NCBI GenBank assembly: GCA_050486445.1
Contig: JBJHDH010000044.1
Location: 1-16,770, forward strand
Direction of reading: 5' to 3'
Source of the DNA: Euryhalocaulis sp050486445
GTDB taxonomy: Bacteria; Pseudomonadota; Alphaproteobacteria; Caulobacterales; Maricaulaceae
DNA: 16,770 nt
Shown here: in pieces, positions 1-7,630 of the stretch
How the letters are laid out: every line of letters begins with the position of its first letter
Position numbering within the stretch: the first letter of the stretch is position 1
Notes under the pieces: model-generated
Databases searched by the model: none
Told to the model about the DNA's origin: nothing
Seen by the model: only the letters and a program-made list of their open reading frames with translations
Program-made: the position numbers and the translations under genes

Positions 1-76
1 GTTCGCTTCCGCTCCGAGGATGGCGGACTGGCAGAGGGAAGCCGGGTTCCTTAAAATTTGAAGGAAATCCAAATAG

Positions 77-730
77 ATGACCGTTCGCCGCACGCGCGTT
101 CTTGTGATTGGGCCCAAAAATAAATCCTCATGGTCGCTGCGCGCCTGGCTGGCCCTGAAAATGTTCAACCTGCCGTTCGAGGAGCGCCTCGTGACCTGGG
201 CCACCGCGCGCGAGAAGGAAGCTCTGCGCGCCCTGTCGCCCTCGGGTCTGGTTCCGTGCCTGATCGAAGGCGATCTGCAGGTGTGGGATTCGCTCGCCAT
301 TATCGAACATGTGGCGGACCTGTTTCCCGATCTCGGAATTTGGCCGGCTGACCGGGCGGCGCGCGCCGTGGCCCGTTCGGTCTCGGCGGAGATGCATTCG
401 GGTTTCAAGGCGCTGCGTGAGCAATGGCCGATGAATTTCGCCGCGCGCGGGGTGAGCACGCGCATCACTCCGGCGCTGAAGCGCGACATCGAGCGCATCG
501 ACGCGATCTGGCGCGATTGCCGGGCGCGCTTCGGTTCTGGAGGGCCGTTTTTATTCGGGCCGTTCTGCGCGGCGGATGCGATGTTTGCGCCGGTCGCCTC
601 GCGCTTTGCCACCTATTGCGGCGCCACGGGCGACAAGACCGTCGACGATTATGCCGCCGCGCTGATGGCGCTGAAGCCGATGCAGGCCTGGGGCAAGGCC
701 GCCGCCGCCGAAATCTCGGCAGCGGCGTAA
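77..730 (+). CDS. Glutathione S-transferase family protein
   Basis: The 217-aa product has the two-part layout of cytosolic glutathione S-transferases. An N-terminal thioredoxin-like half (about residues 7-85) carries NKSSWSLRAWLALK, where the Ser/Trp-rich turn sits at the usual glutathione-activating position, and SGLVPCLIEGDLQVWDS, which contains the cis-Pro and the Asp-Ser pair that bind the peptide backbone and gamma-glutamyl group. A helical C-terminal half follows. The expected role is glutathione conjugation or a related thiol reaction in the cytoplasm; the substrate cannot be read from sequence. The start ATG follows AAGGA at 61-65, a spacing of about 11, which is slightly long. The gene is convergent with the DNA glycosylase gene and only 3 bases separate the two stop codons, so there is no room for a terminator between them. 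Confidence 0.9.
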   Translation: MTVRRTRVLVIGPKNKSSWSLRAWLALKMFNLPFEERLVTWATAREKEALRALSPSGLVPCLIEGDLQVWDSLAIIEHVADLFPDLGIWPADRAARAVARSVSAEMHSGFKALREQWPMNFAARGVSTRITPALKRDIERIDAIWRDCRARFGSGGPFLFGPFCAADAMFAPVASRFATYCGATGDKTVDDYAAALMALKPMQAWGKAAAAEISAAA

Positions 731-733
731 ACG

Positions 734-1387
734 CTACGGCGCCAGGCCGGCATCGGTGATCCGCCAGAGATAGAGCGCGGCGTAGGAGCGGAACGGAGCC
801 AGCGGCGCGCCGGCCGTCTCCAACTCGCGCGGCGCGGGCAGCGCGCCGATGGCGGCGTCCTCGTCCGCGCAGCGGGCGCAGGCGATGGCCCAGCCCTTGC
901 GCACGCCAAGATCGCCGGTGGGCCAGATGTCTGGCCGGGCGAGGGTGAAGAGCAGGAACATCTGCGCCGTCCATTCGCCGACCCCGCGCACGGACGACAG
1001 GCGCGCGATAATCTCCGCATCGCTGAGCGCATCGCACTCGGCGCGGGAGGGCACGTCGCCGGCCTTCACCCGGCGCGCCAGATCCTTCAGCGCCAGCGCC
1101 TTGTTGCGCGAGACTCCGGCGCTGCGCAGTTTTTCCTCGGACGCGCGCAGCAGGCGCGCCGGTTCGGGCGCGGCGTCGCCGCCGAACAGGCCCAGGAAGC
1201 GGCCGTGAATGGTCGCGGCCGCCTTGCCCGAAAGTTGCTGGAAGATGATGGCGCGGGTCAGCGCCTCATAGGGGCTGATGTCGCGCGGCTCCAGCTTCGC
1301 CATGCCGGAGCGGGCGATCACGGCGTTCACCGCCCATTCCATCGCCGGATGGGCTTTGCGCAGGGCGTTTGCGGCTTTGCGGCTCAT
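734..1387 (-). CDS. DNA-3-methyladenine glycosylase II family protein (AlkA-like, HhH-GPD)
   Basis: This 217-aa protein belongs to the helix-hairpin-helix GPD superfamily of base-excision repair glycosylases, which remove alkylated bases such as 3-methyladenine. The hairpin motif is SSVRGVGEWTAQMFLLF (residues 131-147). The catalytic aspartate is D159 in WPTGDLGVRKGW, the position of the essential Asp in AlkA. LTRAIIFQQLSGKAA (43-57) is the usual N-terminal core signature. It lacks the extra N-terminal domain of E. coli AlkA, matching the shorter two-domain forms. An ATG 39 bases upstream is in frame, but I chose 1387 because it overlaps the stop of the RND pump gene as ATGA, the pattern of translational coupling. 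The gene is therefore the last member of the metal-efflux operon, an unusual partner for a repair enzyme. Confidence 0.9.
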   Translation of the reverse strand: MSRKAANALRKAHPAMEWAVNAVIARSGMAKLEPRDISPYEALTRAIIFQQLSGKAAATIHGRFLGLFGGDAAPEPARLLRASEEKLRSAGVSRNKALALKDLARRVKAGDVPSRAECDALSDAEIIARLSSVRGVGEWTAQMFLLFTLARPDIWPTGDLGVRKGWAIACARCADEDAAIGALPAPRELETAGAPLAPFRSYAALYLWRITDAGLAP

Positions 1388-4300
1388 GCTTCGACTCTTC
1401 GTTCTTCGGACGCCGGTGCGAACCACCTATACACGGACGGGATGACCAGCAGCGTCACGATTGTTGAGGTGACCAGCCCGCCGGTCACGACCGTGGCCAG
1501 CGGGCGCTGCACCTCGGACCCCACGCCCATCGCGAACAGCAAAGGCGTGAGGCCGAGCGCCGTGGTCGCGGCGGTCATCAGCACCGGACGCAGGCGCCGA
1601 GTGGCGGCTTCTATGCAATAGCGGCCGATATCGGATCGCTGCCGGGCGAGGCGGTCGAGTAGTGAGACCAGCACCATGCCATTACCGAGCGCCACGCCGA
1701 ACAATGCAATAAAACCTACCGTCGCGGGCACGGACAGGCTCTGGCCGGTAATCCACAACGCCAGAATTCCGCCCACCAGCGCCAGCGGGATATTGGCGGC
1801 GATCAGCAGCACGCTTTTTATCCGGCCAAAGCCGGCCAGCAGAAACAGGAATACGAGCCCCAGCGTCAGTGGAATCACCACGGCAAGACGGGCGTTCGCC
1901 TGTTGCTGAAGCTCGAACTGGCCGCCCCAGTGCGTCAGATAGCCGGGCGGCAGCGCGACCTGTTCCAGCGCGCGCTGGCCGTCGCGCACGAAAGAACCGA
2001 TGTCGCGCCCCCGCACATTGGCTTCGATGGCGATAAAGCGTGCGCCGTTTTCGCGCGTAATCTGGCGCGGCCCCTCGCCGCGCTCCACCGAGGCCAGCGC
2101 TGACAGCGGGACCAGCGCTCCGTCCGGTGACCGGATCGTCATTCCGGCGATGGCCCCGGTGCTGGCGCGGGCGTATTCCTCAAGACGCACGACGACAGGA
2201 ACGCCGCGCGCCTGTTCCATGACCTGTCCCGCTTCCACGCCGCCGACCCCGGCCTGCACAGCGGCGAGCACGTCCGCAACGCTCATCCCGTAGCGGGCGA
2301 TGGCGCCACGGTCGATGTGGATGCGCAATTGCGGCGCGCCGGCGATCTGACCGGCCTGAACATCCGCCGCGCCGCGCACAGTGCGCAGCGCCGCCGCGAT
2401 GGCTTCGGCGCGCTCTTCCAGAACAGCAAGATCGTCGCCGAACAGTTTTACGGCGATATCCGCCCGCGAGCCGGTAATGAGTTCGTCCGTCGCCGCTGCG
2501 ATAGGCTGGGTGATATTGAATCGTACGCCGGGGAAACTCTCCAGCACCGCGCTCATCCGCGCCGCCAGCGCCTGTTGATTGCGCGCGGTTCCGGGACGCA
2601 GCGTTACGAGGGCTTCCGCGTTGTTCACCGGATCGGCATGCGCGCCGACCTCTCCGCGCCCGAGACGGGTCACCACGCGATCCACTTCATCGAACCGCTC
2701 CAGCAGCAGGCGCTCGAACCGCAGCACAGTCTCGCGCGCCTCATCCAGCGATATGGAGGGAGCCATCGTCAGACGGATCAGCATGTCGCCTTCGTTCAGG
2801 CGCGGCGTGAATTCCGAGCCCAGCCGGGGGAGCACGGCGATACCGGCCAGCAGCATCGCTCCCGCCAGGCCGAGCGCGGCCACCCTTCGGGCGATGAAAA
2901 AGCCGGCCAGCGCCGCGAACCGGCGTTCCAGCGCGGTCCAGAACCGTGTGCGCCGTCCGCCGCCCGCGTGTGACACCATAAAGGGCAAGGCGGCGGGAAC
3001 GACCAGAAGCGCAAAGACCAGTGATCCGGTCATGGCCAGCGCGACAGTCGCGGCCAGCGGGCGGAAGGTCGCCCCCTCGACCCCCTGCAAGGCGAGGATC
3101 GGCATGAATACGAGGATGACGATGAGGATGGAGAAGGCCAGCGGTTTGAGAAACTCCGCTCCGGCGCGCGCGGCGACGGCGCGCCTGTCCGCCGGCCCGG
3201 TTCCCTCCAGCCTGCGCGCCGCGTTCTGGGTGAGGACCAGCGCTCCATCCACCATCATGCCCAGCGCGATGGCGATTCCGCCCAGCGACATCAGGTTCGC
3301 GGAAATGCCAAAAATCTGCATGGCGATCAGGGCGAAACCCGCCGAAAACGGAATCGAGGCGGCGACCAGCAAAGCCGGCCGCCAGCCATTCATGAAGACG
3401 AACAGCATCATGGCGACCAGAAGCGTCCCCTGCCAAAGCGCTGTGGTCATGGTGGACAAGGCCCGGCCGATCAGCACGGACTGGTCGTAATAGGCGACAG
3501 CCCGCACGCCCTCCGGCATCGCGGCGTTCAACCGGTCCAGCCGCGCACGCACGTCGCGGATCGTCGCGCTGGAATCGGCGCCGATCAGTTTCAAGACCAG
3601 CCCTGAGACCACCTCACCCCGGCCATTCATCGTGACGAGGCCCTGACGCGGGGCGCCGCCGCTCTCGATCCGGGCAATGTCGCCAAGGCGCAGCGCCGTT
3701 CCGTCAACCGTGCGCAGCGCGATGGCGCGCAGATCGGCGGCGTCATCCGCCAGGCCCAAAACGCGCACGGCGAGCTGCTCGGCGTTTTGCACAATGAAAC
3801 CAGCGCCGGCGTTGGCGTTGTTCGCTTCGATGGCGGCAATGATGTCGGCCAGCGTCAGGTCATAAGCGATCAGCGCCTCGGGCCGGAGCAGCACATGATA
3901 CCGCCGCTCGTACCCGCCCAGCGACAACGCCTCGGCTACGCCGCGCGCGGCCTCCAGTTCGGGCTTTATCGTCCAGTCCTGGAGGGTGCGCAGATCCGTG
4001 CCGTCCGCCGCGCCTTCCGGCGCGTCCAGGATATAGAACAATATCTGTCCGAGCCCCGTGGCGATCGGCCCCATTTCGGGCTGGCCGAAACCGGAAAGCG
4101 CTGCGCGCGCGCCAGCCAGACGTTCTCCTACCACCTGGCGTGCAAAATGGATGTCGGTTCCGTCCTCGAAATAGACGTTCACGACCGAAAGGCCGAGCGT
4201 GGAGACCGAACGCACCTGATGCACGCGGGGCAGGCCGTTCATGGCGATTTCCACCGGACGGGAGATGAAGACCTCCACCTCTTCGGCCGCCAGACCCTCG

Positions 4301-4500
4301 GCTTCCGTGAAAACCTGGACGAGAGCCGGGCTGATGTCCGGGAACGCCTCCAGCTTCAGCGTGCGCAGGCTGAGCAGTCCGCCCAGGATGGCCGCGAAAA
4401 AGATCAGCGCGGCCAGAGCTCCGGCCCCTGTCAGCGCAAAGAACGTACGCTCCAGTCCGCGCGCCGCGCCGGGCGGGGCGGTTTCAGTGGTCATGGCCAT
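1384..4500 (-). CDS. Heavy-metal efflux RND permease (CzcA/CusA family)
   Basis: This is the inner-membrane proton-driven pump of a tripartite heavy-metal exporter (HME-RND), 1038 aa, the normal family length. TM1 lies at about 26-45 and is followed by a large periplasmic loop, TM2-6 from about 350, a second periplasmic loop, and TM8-12 ending in RPLATVVTGGLVTSTIVTLL. ELITGSRADIAVKLFGDD resembles the divalent-cation (CzcA-like) members rather than the methionine-lined CusA site, so Zn/Co/Cd/Ni are likelier substrates than Cu/Ag; that is an inference. In TM4, LGMMVDGALVLTQN keeps the central Asp (D418), but the Glu seven residues later, present in both CzcA and CusA as I recall them, is Gln (Q425). 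The open frame extends 58 codons further upstream, inside the adaptor gene. The start at 4500 (ATG GCC ATG, or 4494) follows GGAAAAGGA and overlaps the adaptor's stop. Confidence 0.93.
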   Translation of the reverse strand: MAMTTETAPPGAARGLERTFFALTGAGALAALIFFAAILGGLLSLRTLKLEAFPDISPALVQVFTEAEGLAAEEVEVFISRPVEIAMNGLPRVHQVRSVSTLGLSVVNVYFEDGTDIHFARQVVGERLAGARAALSGFGQPEMGPIATGLGQILFYILDAPEGAADGTDLRTLQDWTIKPELEAARGVAEALSLGGYERRYHVLLRPEALIAYDLTLADIIAAIEANNANAGAGFIVQNAEQLAVRVLGLADDAADLRAIALRTVDGTALRLGDIARIESGGAPRQGLVTMNGRGEVVSGLVLKLIGADSSATIRDVRARLDRLNAAMPEGVRAVAYYDQSVLIGRALSTMTTALWQGTLLVAMMLFVFMNGWRPALLVAASIPFSAGFALIAMQIFGISANLMSLGGIAIALGMMVDGALVLTQNAARRLEGTGPADRRAVAARAGAEFLKPLAFSILIVILVFMPILALQGVEGATFRPLAATVALAMTGSLVFALLVVPAALPFMVSHAGGGRRTRFWTALERRFAALAGFFIARRVAALGLAGAMLLAGIAVLPRLGSEFTPRLNEGDMLIRLTMAPSISLDEARETVLRFERLLLERFDEVDRVVTRLGRGEVGAHADPVNNAEALVTLRPGTARNQQALAARMSAVLESFPGVRFNITQPIAAATDELITGSRADIAVKLFGDDLAVLEERAEAIAAALRTVRGAADVQAGQIAGAPQLRIHIDRGAIARYGMSVADVLAAVQAGVGGVEAGQVMEQARGVPVVVRLEEYARASTGAIAGMTIRSPDGALVPLSALASVERGEGPRQITRENGARFIAIEANVRGRDIGSFVRDGQRALEQVALPPGYLTHWGGQFELQQQANARLAVVIPLTLGLVFLFLLAGFGRIKSVLLIAANIPLALVGGILALWITGQSLSVPATVGFIALFGVALGNGMVLVSLLDRLARQRSDIGRYCIEAATRRLRPVLMTAATTALGLTPLLFAMGVGSEVQRPLATVVTGGLVTSTIVTLLVIPSVYRWFAPASEERRVEA

Positions 4501-5686
4501 CGCCGAACCCGTCCTTTTCCATCTCCGCCCACAGGGTGAAAGCGCCCTCAACAACCACACGCTCGCCTTCGGCGAGCCCACCCAGAATTTCAGCCACCGT
4601 TCCCGCGCGGCGGCCGACGCGCACATTTCGCGGGGCGTACTCGTCCTCGCCGGTTTCCACGAACAGGACGTCATGTCCGTTCATGACAACCAGCGCCGAT
4701 GCGGGAATTGTCAGCGTCTCCCCCCTGTCCGGCAGCGGCGCGCGTACGCTGACAAACTGGCCTGGACGCAGGCGGCCATCGGGATTTTCCGCCACAGCGC
4801 GCAGGCGCGCCGTGCGCGTGCGTGAATCCAGATCCGGGCTGATGAAGGCGATGCGCCCGTCCAGCGGCGGCGCGCCATCGCCGGGATCGATCTGAACCGC
4901 ATCCCCTTCGGCCACAACAACCGCTCCGCCGCCGCCGGTTTGGGCGTCAATCCAGACACGTGAAGGATCGGCGATGATGAAGACCGGCTTCGGATTCTCC
5001 AGCTCCAGCATCTCGCCCAGCACCGCCTGGCGGGCGATCACCCGGCCGGAAATCGGCGCCCGCAAGGCGTAGCGCGCTCCCGCGGCGTCCACCTCGCCGG
5101 AATCCCCGGAGACGCCGAGCGCCGCGACCTGCTGGCCCGCGCGCGCCAGCTCGATACGCGCCGCCTCACGCGCCTCACGCGCGCGTTCATACTCCTGGCG
5201 CGAAACCGCATCGCTTTCATACAGGCGCGCGGCGCGTTCATAATCCGCCTCGGCGAATGTGAGCGCGGCGCGCGCGCCCCTCTCTCCGGCGCGGGCGTCG
5301 GCCAGATCGCGAATGTCGATCTCGGCCAGAATCTGGCCTGCCGTGACGAAATCGCCCTCGCCGGCGTGCAGGCGTACGACGGCGCCGGCCGCGCGCACCC
5401 CGGCATGGGCCAGACGGTCTTCGTCGAACCGCACCTCGCCTGGCAGGTCGATAAAGGCGTCCAGCGTGGCGCGGCGCGCGGGCGCGACAGTTACGCCCGC
5501 CAGGGCGCGCTGTTCAGCGGTCAGGTGGACCACGGCGTCTTCACCATGATCGTCGTCATGGCGGTCGTCATGGGGGTCGTCCGCCACGGGCGCGCAGGCG
5601 GACAGGATCGCGGCCAGAAACGCGCCAGAAATGGCGCGGGCCGCCCGGCCGCGCCAGGCGCCGGCCGGACAGGGAATGCCGGTCAT
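4484..5686 (-). CDS. RND efflux periplasmic adaptor subunit, lipoprotein (CzcB/CusB-like)
   Basis: This 400-aa membrane-fusion protein would link the RND pump to an outer-membrane channel and may deliver metal. The N-terminus has an Arg-rich start, a hydrophobic stretch and a lipobox LSAC ending at C31, so it is probably lipid-anchored. Right after it, residues 36-50 (DDPHDDRHDDDHGED) form a His/Asp-rich metal-binding tract, and the protein ends in GDGHDH. The first lipoyl half is at about 100-133 (VRLHAGEGDFVTAGQILAEI), an alpha-hairpin spans 133-195, the second lipoyl half is RYALRAPISGRVIARQAVLG, and beta-barrel and membrane-proximal domains follow. The start is supported by GGAG 7 bases upstream. 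It lies 39 bases after the small His-rich gene and its 3' end overlaps the pump gene by 17 bases, indicating one operon. Confidence 0.92.
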   Translation of the reverse strand: MTGIPCPAGAWRGRAARAISGAFLAAILSACAPVADDPHDDRHDDDHGEDAVVHLTAEQRALAGVTVAPARRATLDAFIDLPGEVRFDEDRLAHAGVRAAGAVVRLHAGEGDFVTAGQILAEIDIRDLADARAGERGARAALTFAEADYERAARLYESDAVSRQEYERAREAREAARIELARAGQQVAALGVSGDSGEVDAAGARYALRAPISGRVIARQAVLGEMLELENPKPVFIIADPSRVWIDAQTGGGGAVVVAEGDAVQIDPGDGAPPLDGRIAFISPDLDSRTRTARLRAVAENPDGRLRPGQFVSVRAPLPDRGETLTIPASALVVMNGHDVLFVETGEDEYAPRNVRVGRRAGTVAEILGGLAEGERVVVEGAFTLWAEMEKDGFGDGHDH

Positions 5687-5725
5687 GGAAATTCTCCGAA
5701 TGGGTGATCGCGTCAGACGGCGCGG

Positions 5726-6058
5726 TCAGATCATCGGAGGCGGGGAGGGGGGCGCCGCGCCGCGTGAGGCAGGCGGCATATGGGAAAGAATAAAGCTGTC
5801 CGCTGCGAAGCCGGGGATTTGCGGCGTGACGAAGGCGGCCTCCAGCATCAGATGATGGCAGACGCCGCAGCCATGCAGCACATGCCCGTCCTGGTCCGCG
5901 GCGTTCCCGGAGCGTTTCTCTCCGGCATGTGCATCCGCCGCGTGAGCGTCATGCTGATGCGCCGCATGGTGATCGGCATGTGGCGCCACGGCCAGCACGG
6001 CCTCACCGCTAAAGGCGAAAAGCGCCAGAGCGGCCATCATGCAGCGCAGCAGAGTCAT
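5726..6058 (-). CDS. Small secreted His-rich protein, first gene of the metal-efflux operon
   Basis: I do not recognise a named family with certainty. The 110-aa product begins with a hydrophobic signal peptide with likely cleavage after VLA (residue 23), so the mature part is periplasmic. Residues 27-44 are dominated by His, Asp and Ala (HADHHAAHQHDAHAADAH), and a second cluster HVLHGCGVCHH (59-69) pairs a CxxC with three more His. Such composition suggests metal binding. The C-terminus is Pro-rich. It resembles in style the small Cys/His proteins (DUF2946-like) that precede metal-efflux genes, but I cannot confirm homology. Its position 39 bases before the adaptor suggests a periplasmic metal buffer or sensor feeding the pump. 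No clear Shine-Dalgarno sequence precedes the ATG; the next ATGs (codons 7 and 8) are no better. Confidence 0.75.
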   Translation of the reverse strand: MTLLRCMMAALALFAFSGEAVLAVAPHADHHAAHQHDAHAADAHAGEKRSGNAADQDGHVLHGCGVCHHLMLEAAFVTPQIPGFAADSFILSHMPPASRGAAPPSPPPMI

Positions 6059-6082
6059 CGGGCGGCGTCTTTCATCAGGATG

Positions 6083-6111
6083 GCATTAAACCCTGAATTG
6101 ACGTGTTGCAA
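6083..6111 (-). promoter_or_regulatory. Possible promoter of the metal-efflux operon
   Basis: On the minus strand TTGCAA (6111-6106) is followed by a 17-base spacer and TAATGC (6088-6083), ending 24 bases before the ATG at 6058. The -10 match is weak. No convincing metal-regulator operator is visible beside it. Confidence 0.3.
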
Positions 6112-6188
6112 AAGCGTCGGCGGCCATACGCCGCAGCCTGGCTGAATCCCGCATTCAATCCGGACGGATTTTGCCCTAAAAGGCGGCC

Positions 6189-6890
6189 ATGAGCGATGCG
6201 AGCAGCGCAGACAATCCGGAACGCCCGGTTCTGGAAGCCCCCGGCGGCGCCAAAAAGGTGCTGCTGCATTCGTGCTGCGCGCCATGCTCTGGCGAGGTGA
6301 TGGAGGCGATGACCGCCTCGGGCATCGACTACACGATCTTTTTCTACAATCCGAACATCCATCCGGAGCGGGAATACGAACTGCGCAAGGAAGAGAATAT
6401 CCGCTTCGCCGAAAAGCACGGCGTGCCCTTTGTCGACGCGGATTACGACAAGGACGAATGGTTCGCCCGCGCCAGGGGCATGGAATGGGAGCCGGAGCGC
6501 GGCGCCCGCTGCACCATGTGCTTCGACATGCGGTTCCAGCGCACCGCGCTCTATGCGCACGAGCACGGCTTTCCGGTCATCACCAGTTCGCTCGGCATTT
6601 CACGCTGGAAGAATATGGAGCAGATCAACGATTGCGGCGTGCGCGCCGCCGCGCCCTATGAGGGTCTGGAATACTGGACCTTCAATTGGCGCAAGGGCGG
6701 GGGCAGCGCCCGCATGATCGAGATCAGCAAGCGCGAGCAATTCTATCAGCAGGAATATTGCGGCTGCGTCTATTCGCTGCGCGACACCAATCTGCACCGG
6801 GTGAAACAGGGCCGCGCGCCCATCGTGCTGGGCCAGCAATATTATGGCGTTTGCGCTGAGACCGGCGGCGGCGAGGCGGCGAAGGAATAG
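6189..6890 (+). CDS. queH: Epoxyqueuosine reductase QueH
   Basis: The 233-aa protein carries the whole Cys signature of QueH (formerly DUF208), the non-B12 enzyme that reduces epoxyqueuosine to queuosine at the wobble base of GUN tRNAs in the cytoplasm. Visible motifs are LLHSCCAPCSGEV (C29, C30, C33), RCTMCFDMR (C108, C111), ITSSLGISRWKNMEQIND, and QQEYCGCVYSLRD (C191, C193); these cysteines supply an iron-sulfur cluster and redox centre in the family. The length is typical. The start ATG has AAAAGG 5 bases upstream. The gene is divergent from the metal operon and convergent with rnk, 24 bases apart. It appears to be monocistronic; no other queuosine gene is in the window. Confidence 0.95.
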   Translation: MSDASSADNPERPVLEAPGGAKKVLLHSCCAPCSGEVMEAMTASGIDYTIFFYNPNIHPEREYELRKEENIRFAEKHGVPFVDADYDKDEWFARARGMEWEPERGARCTMCFDMRFQRTALYAHEHGFPVITSSLGISRWKNMEQINDCGVRAAAPYEGLEYWTFNWRKGGGSARMIEISKREQFYQQEYCGCVYSLRDTNLHRVKQGRAPIVLGQQYYGVCAETGGGEAAKE

Positions 6891-6914
6891 TGTCTCCGCC
6901 GCCCGCCTGACCGT

Positions 6915-7361
6915 TTACGCCGCGGCCGGGCCGCCGCCATGACCGCCATCATCATTGTCGTGGCTTTCGGGCGGACGGACCTCCAGCACGGTCAGCGCCT
7001 GACGCTTTCCGTTGCGCCCGGTCCAGGTAATGGCCTGTCCGGCGGCAAGGCCGATCAGCGCCGTTCCCACCGGCGTCAGAACGGAGATACGCCCGGCCGC
7101 GATGTCCGCATCCCGCGGCCAGACCAGTTGCACGTCGCGCGTCTGACCATCGCTGGTGCGGAAGCGGACGAACGAGCCCATGCGCACGACATTGACGGGA
7201 ATGGCGCCGTCAGGCGCGATGCGCGCGCGGTCGATCTCGGTTTGCAGATTTTCATGGAAAGCGGCGCCTTGAGCGGAATCGATCAGCGCGGAGATGGCGC
7301 GATGGTCGCTTTCGCCGATTACCAGCGGCGGTGGCGCCGGGAAATTGATGAGGTCAGTCAT
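6915..7361 (-). CDS. rnk: Nucleoside diphosphate kinase regulator Rnk (GreA/GreB C-terminal fold)
   Basis: The 148-aa product matches Rnk, an RNA polymerase-interacting protein of the Gre-factor family with a short N-terminal coiled coil and an FKBP-like C-terminal domain. The C-terminal signature is RDVQLVWPRDADIAAGRISVLTPVGTALIGL followed by AGQAITWTGRNGK. The N-terminal part (ESDHRAISALIDSA) is the short helical region, too short for a true GreA/GreB cleavage coil. The C-terminal tail is Gly/His/Asp-rich (HDNDDGGHGGG). Three ATGs are available; I chose 7361 because AAGGAG (7374-7369) lies exactly 7 bases upstream of it but only 1 base from the ATG at 7367. The gene follows ubiA on the same strand after a structured 269-base gap, so it is likely transcribed separately or with regulated readthrough. 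Confidence 0.85.
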   Translation of the reverse strand: MTDLINFPAPPPLVIGESDHRAISALIDSAQGAAFHENLQTEIDRARIAPDGAIPVNVVRMGSFVRFRTSDGQTRDVQLVWPRDADIAAGRISVLTPVGTALIGLAAGQAITWTGRNGKRQALTVLEVRPPESHDNDDGGHGGGPAAA

Positions 7362-7375
7362 GGACATGCTCCTTG

Positions 7376-7391
7376 GCGGCCACACGGCCGC
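7376..7391 (-). promoter_or_regulatory. Hairpin immediately upstream of the rnk ribosome-binding site
   Basis: GCGGCC and GGCCGC form a perfect 6-bp stem with a 4-base loop, ending 1 base before the AAGGAG of rnk. Stacking beside the Shine-Dalgarno sequence could modulate translation. This is seen directly; the function is inference. Confidence 0.4.
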
Positions 7392-7450
7392 GTAGTCTGA
7401 ACGCCTGGGAAAATCTGGAGTTCGGGCAGATTGGCAGGGGGGTCCCCGCG

Positions 7451-7493
7451 GCGGGCTTGTCCCTAAGCCCGCATGCCCGATGCGGACTTAGGG
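7451..7493 (-). promoter_or_regulatory. Two mutually exclusive hairpins in the rnk leader / ubiA-rnk intergenic region
   Basis: In minus-strand order, segment 1 (7493-7481, CCCTAAGTCCGCA) pairs with segment 2 (7473-7461, TGCGGGCTTAGGG) over 13 bp including one G-U. Segment 2 can instead pair with segment 3 (7458-7451, AAGCCCGC) over 8 bp. Only one of the two can form at a time. No T-run follows, so this is not a simple intrinsic terminator. It may be a leader switch for rnk or a dispersed palindromic repeat. Confidence 0.5.
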
Positions 7494-7590
7494 CCGGACG
7501 CGCGCGGTCTGTGGCTCGCGCACACAGGCGGCGGCAGAACAGACGGAAATGGCGCGCAAGATCGTCATGCCGGGAAAGGTAGGGCGAACC

Positions 7591-7615
7591 GGCGCGGCGT
7601 CAACTGCGCCGCGCC
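7591..7615 (-). terminator. GC-rich hairpin after ubiA
   Basis: A perfect 9-bp stem (GGCGCGGCG / CGCCGCGCC) with a 7-base loop starts 15 bases after the ubiA stop codon. No T-run follows on the minus strand, so termination here would be weak or Rho-assisted. Confidence 0.35.
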
Positions 7616-7630
7616 GTCTCAGGCCCCGCG

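Noticed and set aside
1..76. End of an upstream gene
   Set aside because: All three plus-strand frames are open from the edge, with stops at 52-54, 59-61 and 78-80, and none shows a recognisable protein end; the reading frame cannot be decided.
4501..4674. A 58-codon N-terminal extension of the RND pump frame
   Set aside because: It lies inside the adaptor gene, is Arg/Ser/Trp-rich, and would put a non-family sequence before TM1. The ATG at 4500 has a ribosome-binding site and family-like spacing.
7373..7582. Small plus-strand ORF in the ubiA-rnk gap
   Set aside because: Its frame runs through the leader hairpins, has no ribosome-binding site and yields an Arg-rich product without features.
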